Shown here piece by piece: positions 1 to 10,070 of a stretch of DNA of 64,000 nt (position 1 is its first letter; each line of letters opens with the position of its first letter). This DNA comes from Zoogloea sp. LCSB751. GTDB taxonomy: Bacteria > Pseudomonadota > Gammaproteobacteria > Burkholderiales > Rhodocyclaceae. The position numbers and the translations under genes are program-made. The stretch spans positions 211,286 to 275,285 of the forward strand of contig NZ_MWUM01000006.1 in assembly GCF_002028455.1 (NCBI RefSeq). The letters run 5' to 3'. The notes beneath the pieces were generated by a model. The model saw only the letters and a program-made list of their open reading frames with translations. It did not search any database and was not told where the DNA came from.

Positions 1-253
1 ACCAGTGGAGGTCGTGGGTCAGGGGCTCGCCCTGCGGGCCGGTGAGGAATTTCTGGCTGCAGTAGAAGCCGCCGCCATGCACCGCCCACAGCTCGCCGAA
101 CACGCCACGCCTGGCGTCCTCGGGCTTCTTCGGCGGACGCAGGGAATTGTCGAGCATCACGAAGTAGAACGACGCGCCGATCCAGGCGATGCCGGTGATC
201 AGATGGAGCCAGCGCAGCAGCAGGTTGGCCCAGTCGAGGAGATAGGTTTCCAT
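1..253 (-). CDS. puuD: Urate hydroxylase PuuD, N-terminal part (cut by window edge)
   Basis: The 84 visible residues start METYLLDWANLLLRWLHLITG and continue with GIAWIGASFYFVMLDN, a membrane segment, then PPKKPEDARRGVFGELWAVHGG. This is the start of the membrane-bound urate hydroxylase PuuD, which oxidises urate to 5-hydroxyisourate and usually carries a C-terminal cytochrome c domain (family knowledge; that part lies outside the window). The gene runs off the left edge, so the C-terminus cannot be checked. It lies 42 bases downstream of the gene for 5-hydroxyisourate hydrolase on the same strand, which makes the next enzyme of the pathway its operon partner. The start at 253 is the first ATG and fits the hydrophobic N-terminus. 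Confidence 0.88.
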   Translation of the reverse strand, partial: METYLLDWANLLLRWLHLITGIAWIGASFYFVMLDNSLRPPKKPEDARRGVFGELWAVHGGGFYCSQKFLTGPQGEPLTHDLHW

Positions 254-295
254 GTTTCTTCAGTCTCTCGTGCGAAACGGTGCGCAGGTCGGGCC

Positions 296-646
296 TCAGC
301 TGCCGCGGTAGGTCGAATAGCTCCACGGGGACACCAGCAGCGGCACGTGGTAGTGCTGGGCCGGGTCGGCGATGCCGAAGCGCAGCACCACTTCGTCCAC
401 GAACAGGGGTTCCGGCAGGGCCTGGCCCTGGGCGCGGAAATAGTCGCCGGCGGCGAAGACGAGCTCGTAGCTGCCGCACTCGAAGGCCTCGCCGTCGAGC
501 AGCGGACTGTCGCAGCGGCCGTCATGGTTGGTGACGGCGCGGCGGATCTCGCGGCGGCCGCCGTCCAGGCGGTAAAGGGTCACGGCAATGCCGCTACCCG
601 GCTTGCCGCTGGCGGTGTCCAGCACGTGGGTGGTGAGGCGTCCCAT
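296..646 (-). CDS. uraH: 5-hydroxyisourate hydrolase (transthyretin-like)
   Basis: This 116-residue protein hydrolyses 5-hydroxyisourate to OHCU in urate degradation. It begins with GRLTTHVLDTASGKPG and ends in YRGS, the N- and C-terminal signatures of the HIUase branch of the transthyretin family; the conserved His in LTTHVLD, an Arg in the central region and the C-terminal YRGS build the active site in known members. HYHVPLLVSPWSYSTYRGS is the typical end. Length matches the family. It is probably the first gene of an operon with puuD, and a LysR gene is divergently transcribed 124 bases away, suggesting regulation by that protein and by a purine-derived effector (inference). Confidence 0.95.
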   Translation of the reverse strand: MGRLTTHVLDTASGKPGSGIAVTLYRLDGGRREIRRAVTNHDGRCDSPLLDGEAFECGSYELVFAAGDYFRAQGQALPEPLFVDEVVLRFGIADPAQHYHVPLLVSPWSYSTYRGS

Positions 647-722
647 GCTTGTGTCTCCAGTTGTTGGTGTTGGGGATGTGCTGTGCAGTTTAGAGCCGCC
701 GGGGATTAAGGAAATGGATATG

Positions 723-734
723 AGCTTATAAGCT
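723..734. promoter_or_regulatory. Perfect 12-bp palindrome in the uraH/lysR divergent promoter region
   Basis: AGCTTATAAGCT is a perfect palindrome flanked by AT-rich DNA, in otherwise GC-rich surroundings, between two divergent genes. Its position is that expected of a LysR operator. Binding by the neighbouring LysR protein is inference. Confidence 0.5.
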
Positions 735-770
735 ATATATACTTTTCAATATCTTCCTGCCCCCGCCCCC

Positions 771-1706
771 ATGAGCACCCGACGAAGCGACGACCAGCTC
801 GACACCTATCTGCTGCGGATCTTTTGCCTGCTGATCACCGAGCGCAGCGTGTCGCGCACGGCGCTGCGCCTGAACCAGTCCCAGCCGGCGGTGAGCCTCG
901 CGCTGAAGCGCCTCCGTACGATCCTCGGCGACCCGCTGCTGGTGCGGGAAAAGAGCGGCATGGTGCCCACCGAGCGGGCACTGGCGCTGCTGTCCCACGC
1001 CAAGGGGGCACTGGCGGAGATCGACCGGATGACCTTCGCGCCGGAATCCTTCGAGCCGCAGACCAGCCGTTACGAGTTCCGCGTCGGCGCGCCGGACTAC
1101 CTGGCGCCAATGTTCATTTCAAGCGTGGTCGAGCGGATCCGCCAGGAAGCCCCGCACCTGCGCCTGAGCCTGCAGTCGCTGGGGCCCAACTTCGATTTCG
1201 AGCGCTCTCTTGCCGAGGGAGATCTGGACGTGGTGATCGGCAACTGGCCGGAACCGCCCCACCGCATGCACCTGTCGATGCTGCTGGAGGACGAAATCGT
1301 GTGCCTGGTGGGGGCGAACCATCCGCTGGCCCGCAAGGGATTCACCGCCGACGACTACCAGCGGGCGGTGCATGTGGTGCCGATGCCTTATTCGATGAGC
1401 CAGCGCGGGGTGATCGACACGGTGCTGGCAACGCACCGCCTGAACCGGGACGAGCGGGTGGTGGTGCAGTCGTTCACGATGGCGCCGTATCTGCTGCAGC
1501 ACAGCGACCTGGTGTTCACCACCACGCGGCATTTCGCGCAGTTCTATGCCGACCTGCTGCCGCTGGTGATCCTGCCTTCGCCGATCCCCTTTCCGGCGAT
1601 GCGCTTCTACCAGCTGTGGCACGAGCGCAACCACCTGTCGCCGGCCCACCGCTGGATCCGCCGCCTGCTCGCCGACTGCGGCAAGCAGATCAAGCCGGGC
1701 AGTTGA
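771..1706 (+). CDS. LysR-family transcriptional regulator, likely of urate catabolism
   Basis: A 311-residue LysR-type regulator. The N-terminal winged helix-turn-helix is at about residues 10-70 (RIFCLLITERSVSRTALRLN, then SQPAVSLALKRLRTILGD), followed by LLVREKSGMVPTERA. The effector-binding domain (about 95-300) begins YEFRVGAPDYLAPMF. Unlike many LysR proteins it starts directly with a charged stretch. It is divergent from uraH and shares a 124-base promoter region with a palindrome, the standard layout for a LysR protein controlling the adjacent operon. The effector is unknown; a urate pathway intermediate is plausible (inference). Confidence 0.9.
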   Translation: MSTRRSDDQLDTYLLRIFCLLITERSVSRTALRLNQSQPAVSLALKRLRTILGDPLLVREKSGMVPTERALALLSHAKGALAEIDRMTFAPESFEPQTSRYEFRVGAPDYLAPMFISSVVERIRQEAPHLRLSLQSLGPNFDFERSLAEGDLDVVIGNWPEPPHRMHLSMLLEDEIVCLVGANHPLARKGFTADDYQRAVHVVPMPYSMSQRGVIDTVLATHRLNRDERVVVQSFTMAPYLLQHSDLVFTTTRHFAQFYADLLPLVILPSPIPFPAMRFYQLWHERNHLSPAHRWIRRLLADCGKQIKPGS

Positions 1707-1709
1707 GGC

Positions 1710-1726
1710 GCCGCCCGGCGGGCGGC
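1710..1726. terminator. GC-rich hairpin between convergent genes
   Basis: GCCGCCC, a 3-base loop and GGGCGGC form a perfect 7-bp stem in the 21 bases between the convergent lysR and GGDEF-EAL genes. There is no clear T-run, so it may be a weak or bidirectional terminator. Confidence 0.5.
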
Positions 1727-1727
1727 G

Positions 1728-3929
1728 TCAGGCCATCTGCGAGACCGGCATGGAGAGGTGGAAGCCCTGCGCGTAATCCACGCCCATGCTGCGCAATTCG
1801 TCGAGGATGTCCTCCGATTCGACGAACTCGGCGATGGTCAGGATGCCCAGCTCCTGGCACAGGCGGGTGAGATTGCGGACCAGCGTGCGGTCCACCTTCG
1901 ACTTGACGATGTTCTTCACGAAGGCGCCATCGATCTTCACGTAGTCGAAGGTCAGCTCGCGCAGGTAGTGGAAGGAGTTGTAACCGCTGCCAAAGTCGTC
2001 CAGCGCGAACAGGAAGCCCTTCTTGCGCAGGTCGCTGAGGAATTTGCGCATGTGGGTCATGTCGCCGATGGCGTCCCGCTCGAGGATCTCGAAGACGATG
2101 ACATTGGGCGGGATGTCGAGCTTGGCGCACAGCTGTTCGGCATAGCCGAGGATGCCGCGGCCCTGGATCTCCTGCGCCGACAGGTTGATGAACAGGCGGA
2201 ACGGCGGCGTGTCCGGGGTATCCAGCCGCTCCCGCGCCGCGGCGAAGGCCTGCTCGATGATGGTCCGGTCGAGATCGCGGCCGAGACCGTATTTCTCGAT
2301 GGTCTCGATGAAGGCCCCGGCCGACAGCGTGGTGCCGTCCGGCTCGATGATGCGCGCCAGCGTCTCGTAGGCGAAGGGCTGGCCGGTGCGGCAGTCGAAG
2401 ATGGTCTGGAAGTACGGCACCACCCGCTTCTCGCGCAGGGACACGCGCAGCTTCTCGGCGTAGTCGCGGGTCAGGCGGCTGGCATGGACCCGGTCCTTCA
2501 CCGACTCGAAGGTGCCGATGGTGTCCTTGCCGAGCTCCTTGGCCCGGTACAGGCCGATGTCCACGCCCGCCATCAGGTCGGTGAGGCTGTTGGCGTCGTT
2601 CGGATAGGCGACGATGCCGATCGAGGTGGTGACGTGGAAGATCTTGCCGTCGTCACCCTCGAAGCTCATCTGGCGCAGTTCGGTGCGCAGCTTCTCGGCA
2701 ACGACCATCGCGCCCTCCAGCCCGGTCTCGACGAGGATGATCGCGAACTCGTCGCCACCGATGCGGGTGGCCAGATCACCGCGCCGCATCACCGTGCGCA
2801 TCTTCTCGGCGACCTGCTGCAGCACCATGTCGCCGCGCGGGTGGCCGTAGGTGTCGTTCACATCCTTGAAATCGTCCAGGTCGAGCATCAGGATCGAGAA
2901 CTCGTGCGCGTGGCGTTCGGAGCGGCCGAGCTCGTAGCCGAGCATCTCGTTGAAGTAGCGCCGGTTGGGCAGGCCGGTCAGCGGATCGTGGGTCGAATAG
3001 TATTCGAGCTCCGACAATGTGCGGCTGAGGGCCTTGCTGGACCCGACCACCATCACCATCACGGCGAGGATGGAATGGATCACGCTGCTTTCCTGCGGCG
3101 TCAGCCTGTCGAGGGACGCGTAGGCGATGCCGAGCAGGCCGGACAGATTGGACGAATCCATGTCCGGCACCGGCACGGTGATCATGCGGATGTTGTTGGC
3201 GTCGACGGCCTTGCGGTTGCGGTTGCGGACGACCTGGAATTCCTCGATGTCCAGCGGCACGTCGGACGGCAGGTCGAGGTGCTCGATCATGTCCCGCGAC
3301 AGCTTGTGGCGGGCGGACGTCTTCACCTCCTCCGGATACTCGCCCATGTAGTAGATATACAGGGACAGCGCATTGTCTTCGGAGAAGGCGATGAAGAACA
3401 CGTCGAAGGGGAAGAAGGCGTGGAAACCGAGCAGCACCTCCTGCACGAAGGCCTTCCACTGGGTGACCTTCTCATGGGACAGCACGATGGTTTCGAGCAC
3501 CCGGCTCTGGCGTTCGAGCAGGTCCTTCTCGATCAGCGTGCCGGCCAGGTCCTTGGAGACCCGGTTGAACTCCAGCATGACCTGCTGCAGGTCGCGGGAG
3601 TTGTTGCCGAGCTGGCGGCGCCGCTCGCCGACCAGCAGTTCTAGGGTTTTGTCGAGGCGCTCGCAGCGCGCCACCGCCCGATCGAGGCCGCGGGTCAGCT
3701 CGACCCGCTGGGCGTCACTCATCGGCAGGCCTTCGACCTGTCCGATGGAGGCCTGCAGCCCCTGCAGGATCTCGGCACGCACGCTCTGCGTCAGTTCGGT
3801 GATGCTGGCCGCAAACAGGCTGCTGCGCGTCTGGCTCTCGAACAGGGCCGCGAAGCTCTCCAGCACCCGCTGGCGCATGCCCTCCTGTCGCTGCGGAATG
3901 ACCGGCAAGCGGTGGGATCTCGGATTCAC
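1728..3929 (-). CDS. GGDEF-EAL c-di-GMP turnover enzyme with N-terminal sensor region
   Basis: This 733-residue cytosolic protein has an N-terminal helical region (about 1-130), a GAF-like sensory stretch (about 140-300), a GGDEF domain and an EAL domain. The GGDEF signature is intact at residues 391-395 and is preceded by RRGD, a proper inhibitory I-site. In the EAL domain the first motif reads ETL (522-524) in place of EAL, keeping the metal-binding Glu; DDFGSG and VKIDGAFVK are also present. It could therefore both make and break c-di-GMP. The GTG start overlaps the stop of the ODP gene (GTGA), and AGGAGG lies five bases upstream, so it is translationally coupled to that putative oxygen sensor. 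A longer open frame upstream overlaps the ODP gene and was not used. Confidence 0.9.
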   Translation of the reverse strand: MNPRSHRLPVIPQRQEGMRQRVLESFAALFESQTRSSLFAASITELTQSVRAEILQGLQASIGQVEGLPMSDAQRVELTRGLDRAVARCERLDKTLELLVGERRRQLGNNSRDLQQVMLEFNRVSKDLAGTLIEKDLLERQSRVLETIVLSHEKVTQWKAFVQEVLLGFHAFFPFDVFFIAFSEDNALSLYIYYMGEYPEEVKTSARHKLSRDMIEHLDLPSDVPLDIEEFQVVRNRNRKAVDANNIRMITVPVPDMDSSNLSGLLGIAYASLDRLTPQESSVIHSILAVMVMVVGSSKALSRTLSELEYYSTHDPLTGLPNRRYFNEMLGYELGRSERHAHEFSILMLDLDDFKDVNDTYGHPRGDMVLQQVAEKMRTVMRRGDLATRIGGDEFAIILVETGLEGAMVVAEKLRTELRQMSFEGDDGKIFHVTTSIGIVAYPNDANSLTDLMAGVDIGLYRAKELGKDTIGTFESVKDRVHASRLTRDYAEKLRVSLREKRVVPYFQTIFDCRTGQPFAYETLARIIEPDGTTLSAGAFIETIEKYGLGRDLDRTIIEQAFAAARERLDTPDTPPFRLFINLSAQEIQGRGILGYAEQLCAKLDIPPNVIVFEILERDAIGDMTHMRKFLSDLRKKGFLFALDDFGSGYNSFHYLRELTFDYVKIDGAFVKNIVKSKVDRTLVRNLTRLCQELGILTIAEFVESEDILDELRSMGVDYAQGFHLSMPVSQMA

Positions 3930-4696
3930 GGAACCCTCCTGAAACGCCCGGCCTCCACCATCAGGTCCACGCCGCACTCCAGGTTGCGGAACCAGTCGAG
4001 GAAAGCGGGCACCGCAGCGCCCCGGTAGATGGGGCCGTGCTGGGGTGCGATGAAGTCGATGTCGAGCTGCGACACCGCCTCCACCCACAGGCGCGCAGCC
4101 TTGTTGGAGGCCATGTAGCGGCGGTGGAAGCCTTCGATGTAGGGCAGATGGGCGGCAAAGTCGTCCACATAGGGCTCGTCCTCGCCGTCGGGCATCATCG
4201 CCGCCCCGATGTCGCCGGTGAACAGCACTTTCGAGATCGGGTCGTAGACGTTGATCTGCCCTTCCGAGTGCAGGAAGTGCGCCGGCACCAGGTCCAGCCT
4301 GAAGCCCTCGGCCAGTTCGACCTGCATGCCCTCGTCGGGCACGCCGATGAAGCGGCGCATCGACGAGATGCCGTAGTGCGGCAGGAAGCGCATCCAGATG
4401 CTCGACACGTAAACCGGCGCCTCGGAGATTTCCAGCCAGGTGGCCAGGCCGCCGACGATGTCCGGGTCCTGGTGGGACAGCATGATGGCCTTCAGCCGGT
4501 CCGGGCTCACGTAGCGCAGCAGCTCGGACAGCACCCGCGGCATCACGCCGAAGCCGCCCGGATCGAGCAGCACGCCGTCGTCGCCATGGACAACCAGATA
4601 CTGGTTGGAACGGATGCCGTCCTCTTCGCCCGGCTCGCTCTCATTCAACAGGATGAACTTGTGATCGTCAGTATTGAACAGGGGGATGTTGCGCAT
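3926..4696 (-). CDS. ODP-type oxygen-binding di-iron protein (metallo-beta-lactamase fold)
   Basis: A 256-residue protein of metallo-beta-lactamase fold, close to flavodiiron proteins but without a flavodoxin domain. Candidate metal ligands are H75, D77 and D79 in SHQDPDIVGG, H143 in HFLHSEG, D162 in LFTGDIG and H220 in APQHGP. The motif HQDPD replaces the usual HxExDH. Proteins of this type (ODP) bind O2 at a di-iron site and act as sensors for chemotaxis in spirochaetes (established for that family). Here the gene overlaps the start of a GGDEF-EAL gene by four bases and lies 62 bases after an Aer-like redox sensor gene, so a role in oxygen-dependent c-di-GMP control is inferred. A hydrolase function cannot be excluded from sequence alone. 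Confidence 0.82.
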   Translation of the reverse strand: MRNIPLFNTDDHKFILLNESEPGEEDGIRSNQYLVVHGDDGVLLDPGGFGVMPRVLSELLRYVSPDRLKAIMLSHQDPDIVGGLATWLEISEAPVYVSSIWMRFLPHYGISSMRRFIGVPDEGMQVELAEGFRLDLVPAHFLHSEGQINVYDPISKVLFTGDIGAAMMPDGEDEPYVDDFAAHLPYIEGFHRRYMASNKAARLWVEAVSQLDIDFIAPQHGPIYRGAAVPAFLDWFRNLECGVDLMVEAGRFRRVP

Positions 4697-4758
4697 GCTG
4701 CTTCCTAAAATCCTTCTATGCCTGTCTCAGGCGGGGGGCGGTGACGGATTCACCGTTT

Positions 4759-5544
4759 TCACACCTTGTGAATTCTGAACTCGCCGATCATGGCCTTGAG
4801 GTTTCCCGACGTGGCGAGAAGCTCGCCCGCCGCCCGCTTGGCGTCACGGGAAGCCTGCAGGTTGCCCTCGGCGATCTGGTCGAAGAATCGAATCACCCTC
4901 GCCAGCGGACGATCGACGCGCAGCGAGAAATAGATGCCGACGGAGATGGAGACGAGGGTGGATACGAGCGCGGCCGTACCGACGAACGCAGTACGCGCCG
5001 GCGTCAGCTCGCCGGCAAAGCTCGCCACCATTATCCCTGCTGATAACATGGCCATGGCGCCCATTATGGCCCACAAGCGGGTGCTGAAGGAAAAACGCCC
5101 CAGCAAGCCGGCATTGACGCCCGGGAAGCGGGCCCGCCCCTCCCGGACCTGGGCGTACAGGTGCTCGGCAGCGCGCACCGCGTCGCGGGCCGGCTCGGTG
5201 CGCACCGACATGTAGCCCACCGCCTGGCCGTTCTTGCGAACCGGCACCACGAAGGCCCTGACCCCGTAGTAGTCGCCGTTCTTGCAGCGGTTCTTGACCA
5301 GGCCATGCCACGGCAGACCGCTCCTGACCGTCTGCCACAGGTCGGCAAAGGCTTGCAGTGGCATGTCGGGATGACGCACCAGACTGTGGGGGCGCCCGAT
5401 CAGCTCGTCGCGCTGGAAGCCGCTGATGTCTACGAACGCATCGTTGGCGTGGGTGATGATGCCTTTCAGATCGGTTTTGGAGACCAGGTAGCGCCCCGGG
5501 GGGAAAGGCACTTCGGTCTGTGTAACAGGTAGGTTGACCTTCAC
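4759..5544 (-). CDS. Aer-like FAD-PAS membrane protein without MCP signalling domain
   Basis: The 261-residue protein begins like the aerotaxis receptor Aer: VPFPPGRYLVSKTDLKGII, GRPHSLVRHPDMP and PWHGLVKNRCKNGDYYGV form the FAD-binding type PAS domain (about residues 15-115). A linker, two membrane segments (about 155-176 and 186-208) and a HAMP-like region (209-258) follow. The protein then ends at FRIHKV, where Aer would continue with about 250 residues of kinase-control domain; no such domain occurs downstream on any frame. It is the first gene of a three-gene cluster with the ODP protein and the GGDEF-EAL enzyme. I infer a redox sensor that signals through these partners. It could also be a decayed Aer, but its frame is clean. 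Confidence 0.85.
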   Translation of the reverse strand: MKVNLPVTQTEVPFPPGRYLVSKTDLKGIITHANDAFVDISGFQRDELIGRPHSLVRHPDMPLQAFADLWQTVRSGLPWHGLVKNRCKNGDYYGVRAFVVPVRKNGQAVGYMSVRTEPARDAVRAAEHLYAQVREGRARFPGVNAGLLGRFSFSTRLWAIMGAMAMLSAGIMVASFAGELTPARTAFVGTAALVSTLVSISVGIYFSLRVDRPLARVIRFFDQIAEGNLQASRDAKRAAGELLATSGNLKAMIGEFRIHKV

Positions 5545-5805
5545 GGGTTGTCTTTGGTGTGTATGCCCTCCGGTCGATCTGGCGGCTCGGTAACCGGGGA
5601 GACGCGTGCTGTTTTCCAGGATGCCCGGGCTATGTTCTTTGTATGGTGCCCGGCATCAACGTCAGCCACGAATTCGATGGCCTCGCGCCCGACGATAGCA
5701 ATCTTTCATGGGGGTGTATGTCAGGTTTTCCTGAAACGTGCGCAGAAAACCCTGATTCGCCAATGGTCTCCCAACCGACCTCCGAAAGCGGCCCTTGCGC
5801 TCTCC

Positions 5806-6438
5806 TCAGGCGACGGTCAGGCCGTGGCGGATCGCATAGCGGATCAGGTCCGCATTGTTGTCCACCTGCAGCTTTTCCATCAGGCGCATCTTGTGGGTGC
5901 TGACGGTCTTCGGACTGAGGTGCAGCTGGTCGGCGATCTCTCCCAGGGGTAGCCCGGCAGCAATGCCTTCGAGCACCTGACGCTCCCGCTCGGACAGGGC
6001 TTCGTGGGCCAGCGGGCGGGACGGCCCGCGATCGAAGACCATCAGGTCCACCAGCGCCGGATCGATGAAGCGGCCGCCATGGGCCACCTTGCGGATCGCC
6101 GCCAGCAGTACCTCCGGCTCGCTGTCCTTGGTCACGTAGCCGCTGGCCCCGGCGCGCAGAGCACGGGCCACGATCTGCCCCTCGTTGTGCATCGACAGGA
6201 CCAGGATGGGCAGTTGCGGATGCTCGACCTGCAATCGGCCGATGAGCGCCAGGCCGGCCAGGCCGGGCATCGACATGTCGAGCAGCAGCAGCTCGACGGC
6301 GCGCCGCTGCAACTGCGCGAAGATGTCCTCGCCGCGGGTTGCCTCGGCCACCACCGCGATATCGATGGTCGTGGCGATGATCTGCTTGAGGCCGCTGCGG
6401 ACGATGGCATGGTCGTCGGCGATCATCAGGTTGATCAC
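5806..6438 (-). CDS. NarL/FixJ-family response regulator
   Basis: A 210-residue two-component regulator. The receiver domain holds the acidic pair D8-D9, the phospho-acceptor D54 (LLLLDMSMPG), the conserved S/T region LVLSMH and K104. The LuxR-type DNA-binding domain (about 145-205) reads LSERERQVLEGIAAG and LSPKTVSTHKMRLMEKL. Its start overlaps the stop of the upstream histidine kinase gene by four bases, which makes the kinase its partner. Targets cannot be told from the sequence. The 261 bases between this gene and the Aer-like gene show no further coding region. Confidence 0.93.
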   Translation of the reverse strand: MINLMIADDHAIVRSGLKQIIATTIDIAVVAEATRGEDIFAQLQRRAVELLLLDMSMPGLAGLALIGRLQVEHPQLPILVLSMHNEGQIVARALRAGASGYVTKDSEPEVLLAAIRKVAHGGRFIDPALVDLMVFDRGPSRPLAHEALSERERQVLEGIAAGLPLGEIADQLHLSPKTVSTHKMRLMEKLQVDNNADLIRYAIRHGLTVA

Positions 6439-7604
6439 GGCCGGGCTTTCTCCAGCAGCGGGAGCTCGATGGACACCGTGGTTCCGCGCCCCGGACTGCT
6501 GTCGAAGAGCAGGTTTCCGTCGAGGGCCAGCACCCGCTCACGCATGCCGAGCAGGCCGAAGCTGTGCAGCTTGTCGGTGGCCTGCGGGTCGAAGCCGCAG
6601 CCGTCATCGGCAATGCGCAGGCGCAGGCGGTCGCCCTCCCGCGCCAGTGACACCTCTACGTGACGGGCGCGGGCATGGCGGGCGATATTGGTCAGCGACT
6701 CCTGCACCAGGCGGAACACCACCGTCGCGCGAGCTTCGTCCATCGCCAGCTCGTCGTCGCACACGTAGAAACGGCAGCGGATCTCGGAGCGGCGCTGGAG
6801 GTCCTCCAGCAGCCATTCGATGGCCGGCACCAGGCCCAGGTCGAGGGCCGCCGGGCGCAGGTTGCTGGCGATCTGGCGCACCACGTCGATGGTCCCTTCG
6901 GCCAGTTCGCGCATGCGCTCGGCCATGCGGAACAGCTCGGGGTTGTGGCCGAAGCCGATGCGCAGCAGGGAGATGTCCATCTTCAGCGCGGTCAGGCGCT
7001 GGCCCAGTTCGTCGTGGATCTCGCGGGCGATGTGCTTGCGCTCCTGCTCGAGCAGGGTCTTCTGGTGATGGGACAGTTCGCGCAGTTCCCGCCGCGATTC
7101 GAGCAGGGCCCGTTCCGCCTGCTTCTGGGTATCGATGTCGAGCATCTGCCCGACCGAGGCGATCATCCGGCCGTTCTTGTCGAGGATCTCGGAGACCACC
7201 ATCAGCGCCCACACCACGCGGCCATCCTTGCGTACGTAGCGCTTTTCCATCTGGAACTTGGGCAGCGTGCCGTCGAGCATGCGGGCCCGCGCACTGACGT
7301 TGTCGGCCAGATCGTCGGGATGGGTGATGTCGTGGTAGGACATGCCCAGCAATTCGGCCTCGGAATAGCCGACGAACTCGCACATGGCCTGGTTGACCTT
7401 GATGTAGCGCCCCTCGAAGTCGGCCACCGCCATGCCGACCGCGGCGGAATCGAAGGTGCTCTGGAAGAACTCCTTGCTGAGGCGCATCTCCTCCTTCGCG
7501 CGGCGGAACCGGGCGACTGCGGCGCAAGCGCCGCCCACCGTCGACACGCTCAGCAGGGTCATCGCCACGGCGATGGAGAGATTGATGTTCGCGAGTACGT
7601 CCAT
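6435..7604 (-). CDS. PAS-containing sensor histidine kinase (NarX/UhpB type)
   Basis: A 389-residue kinase with one N-terminal membrane segment (about 8-30), a PAS domain with PAC motif (about 45-160), and a HisKA_3 dimerisation domain with phospho-acceptor H197 in AREIHDELGQRL. The ATP-binding domain shows VQESLTNIARHA (N-box) and ADDGCGFDP (G1), ending in SSPGRGTTVSIELPL. Only one short membrane anchor and no large periplasmic domain are present, so the PAS domain probably senses an internal or membrane signal. It overlaps the NarL-type regulator by four bases (ATGA). The 251 bases upstream contain no gene and presumably carry the promoter. Confidence 0.92.
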   Translation of the reverse strand: MDVLANINLSIAVAMTLLSVSTVGGACAAVARFRRAKEEMRLSKEFFQSTFDSAAVGMAVADFEGRYIKVNQAMCEFVGYSEAELLGMSYHDITHPDDLADNVSARARMLDGTLPKFQMEKRYVRKDGRVVWALMVVSEILDKNGRMIASVGQMLDIDTQKQAERALLESRRELRELSHHQKTLLEQERKHIAREIHDELGQRLTALKMDISLLRIGFGHNPELFRMAERMRELAEGTIDVVRQIASNLRPAALDLGLVPAIEWLLEDLQRRSEIRCRFYVCDDELAMDEARATVVFRLVQESLTNIARHARARHVEVSLAREGDRLRLRIADDGCGFDPQATDKLHSFGLLGMRERVLALDGNLLFDSSPGRGTTVSIELPLLEKARP

Positions 7605-7855
7605 GCGCTTCGAAAGGGTCCGACTGCCCGGGGCTCAACAGCCCTGCACCTGCACTGCAAGATCGGGCCGTTCCCCCCGGCGCGGACAAGCCTCGCCGGC
7701 GGGCCGGACACCATCATTGCAACGCAGGTTAACACAAGCCTTCAGGCACCTTGCGGTACTCCACCACGCTCCGGATCGCGTTTGCAGCGCCCCGCGCGAT
7801 TTCCGCCCCCTCCGTGGAAAAGACCGCCGGTTGCGGCTTTCCGGCCGGCAGGGGG

Positions 7856-10006
<2,151 letters not shown>

Positions 10007-10070
10007 GCGGCGCAGCCCGACGGGCGGGTTCATCCGGGCCCGGCCGTCGGACTCGCCCGGAGCCCGACCC

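Noticed and set aside
1758..3644. Open plus-strand frame opposite the GGDEF-EAL gene
   Set aside because: Low-complexity composition typical of antisense GC-rich DNA; the minus-strand gene has intact catalytic motifs.
5725..5760. Inverted repeat GGTTTTC...GAAAACC between the Aer-like gene and the response regulator
   Set aside because: Only 7 bases per arm with a 14-base loop and no T-run; too weak to call as a terminator.
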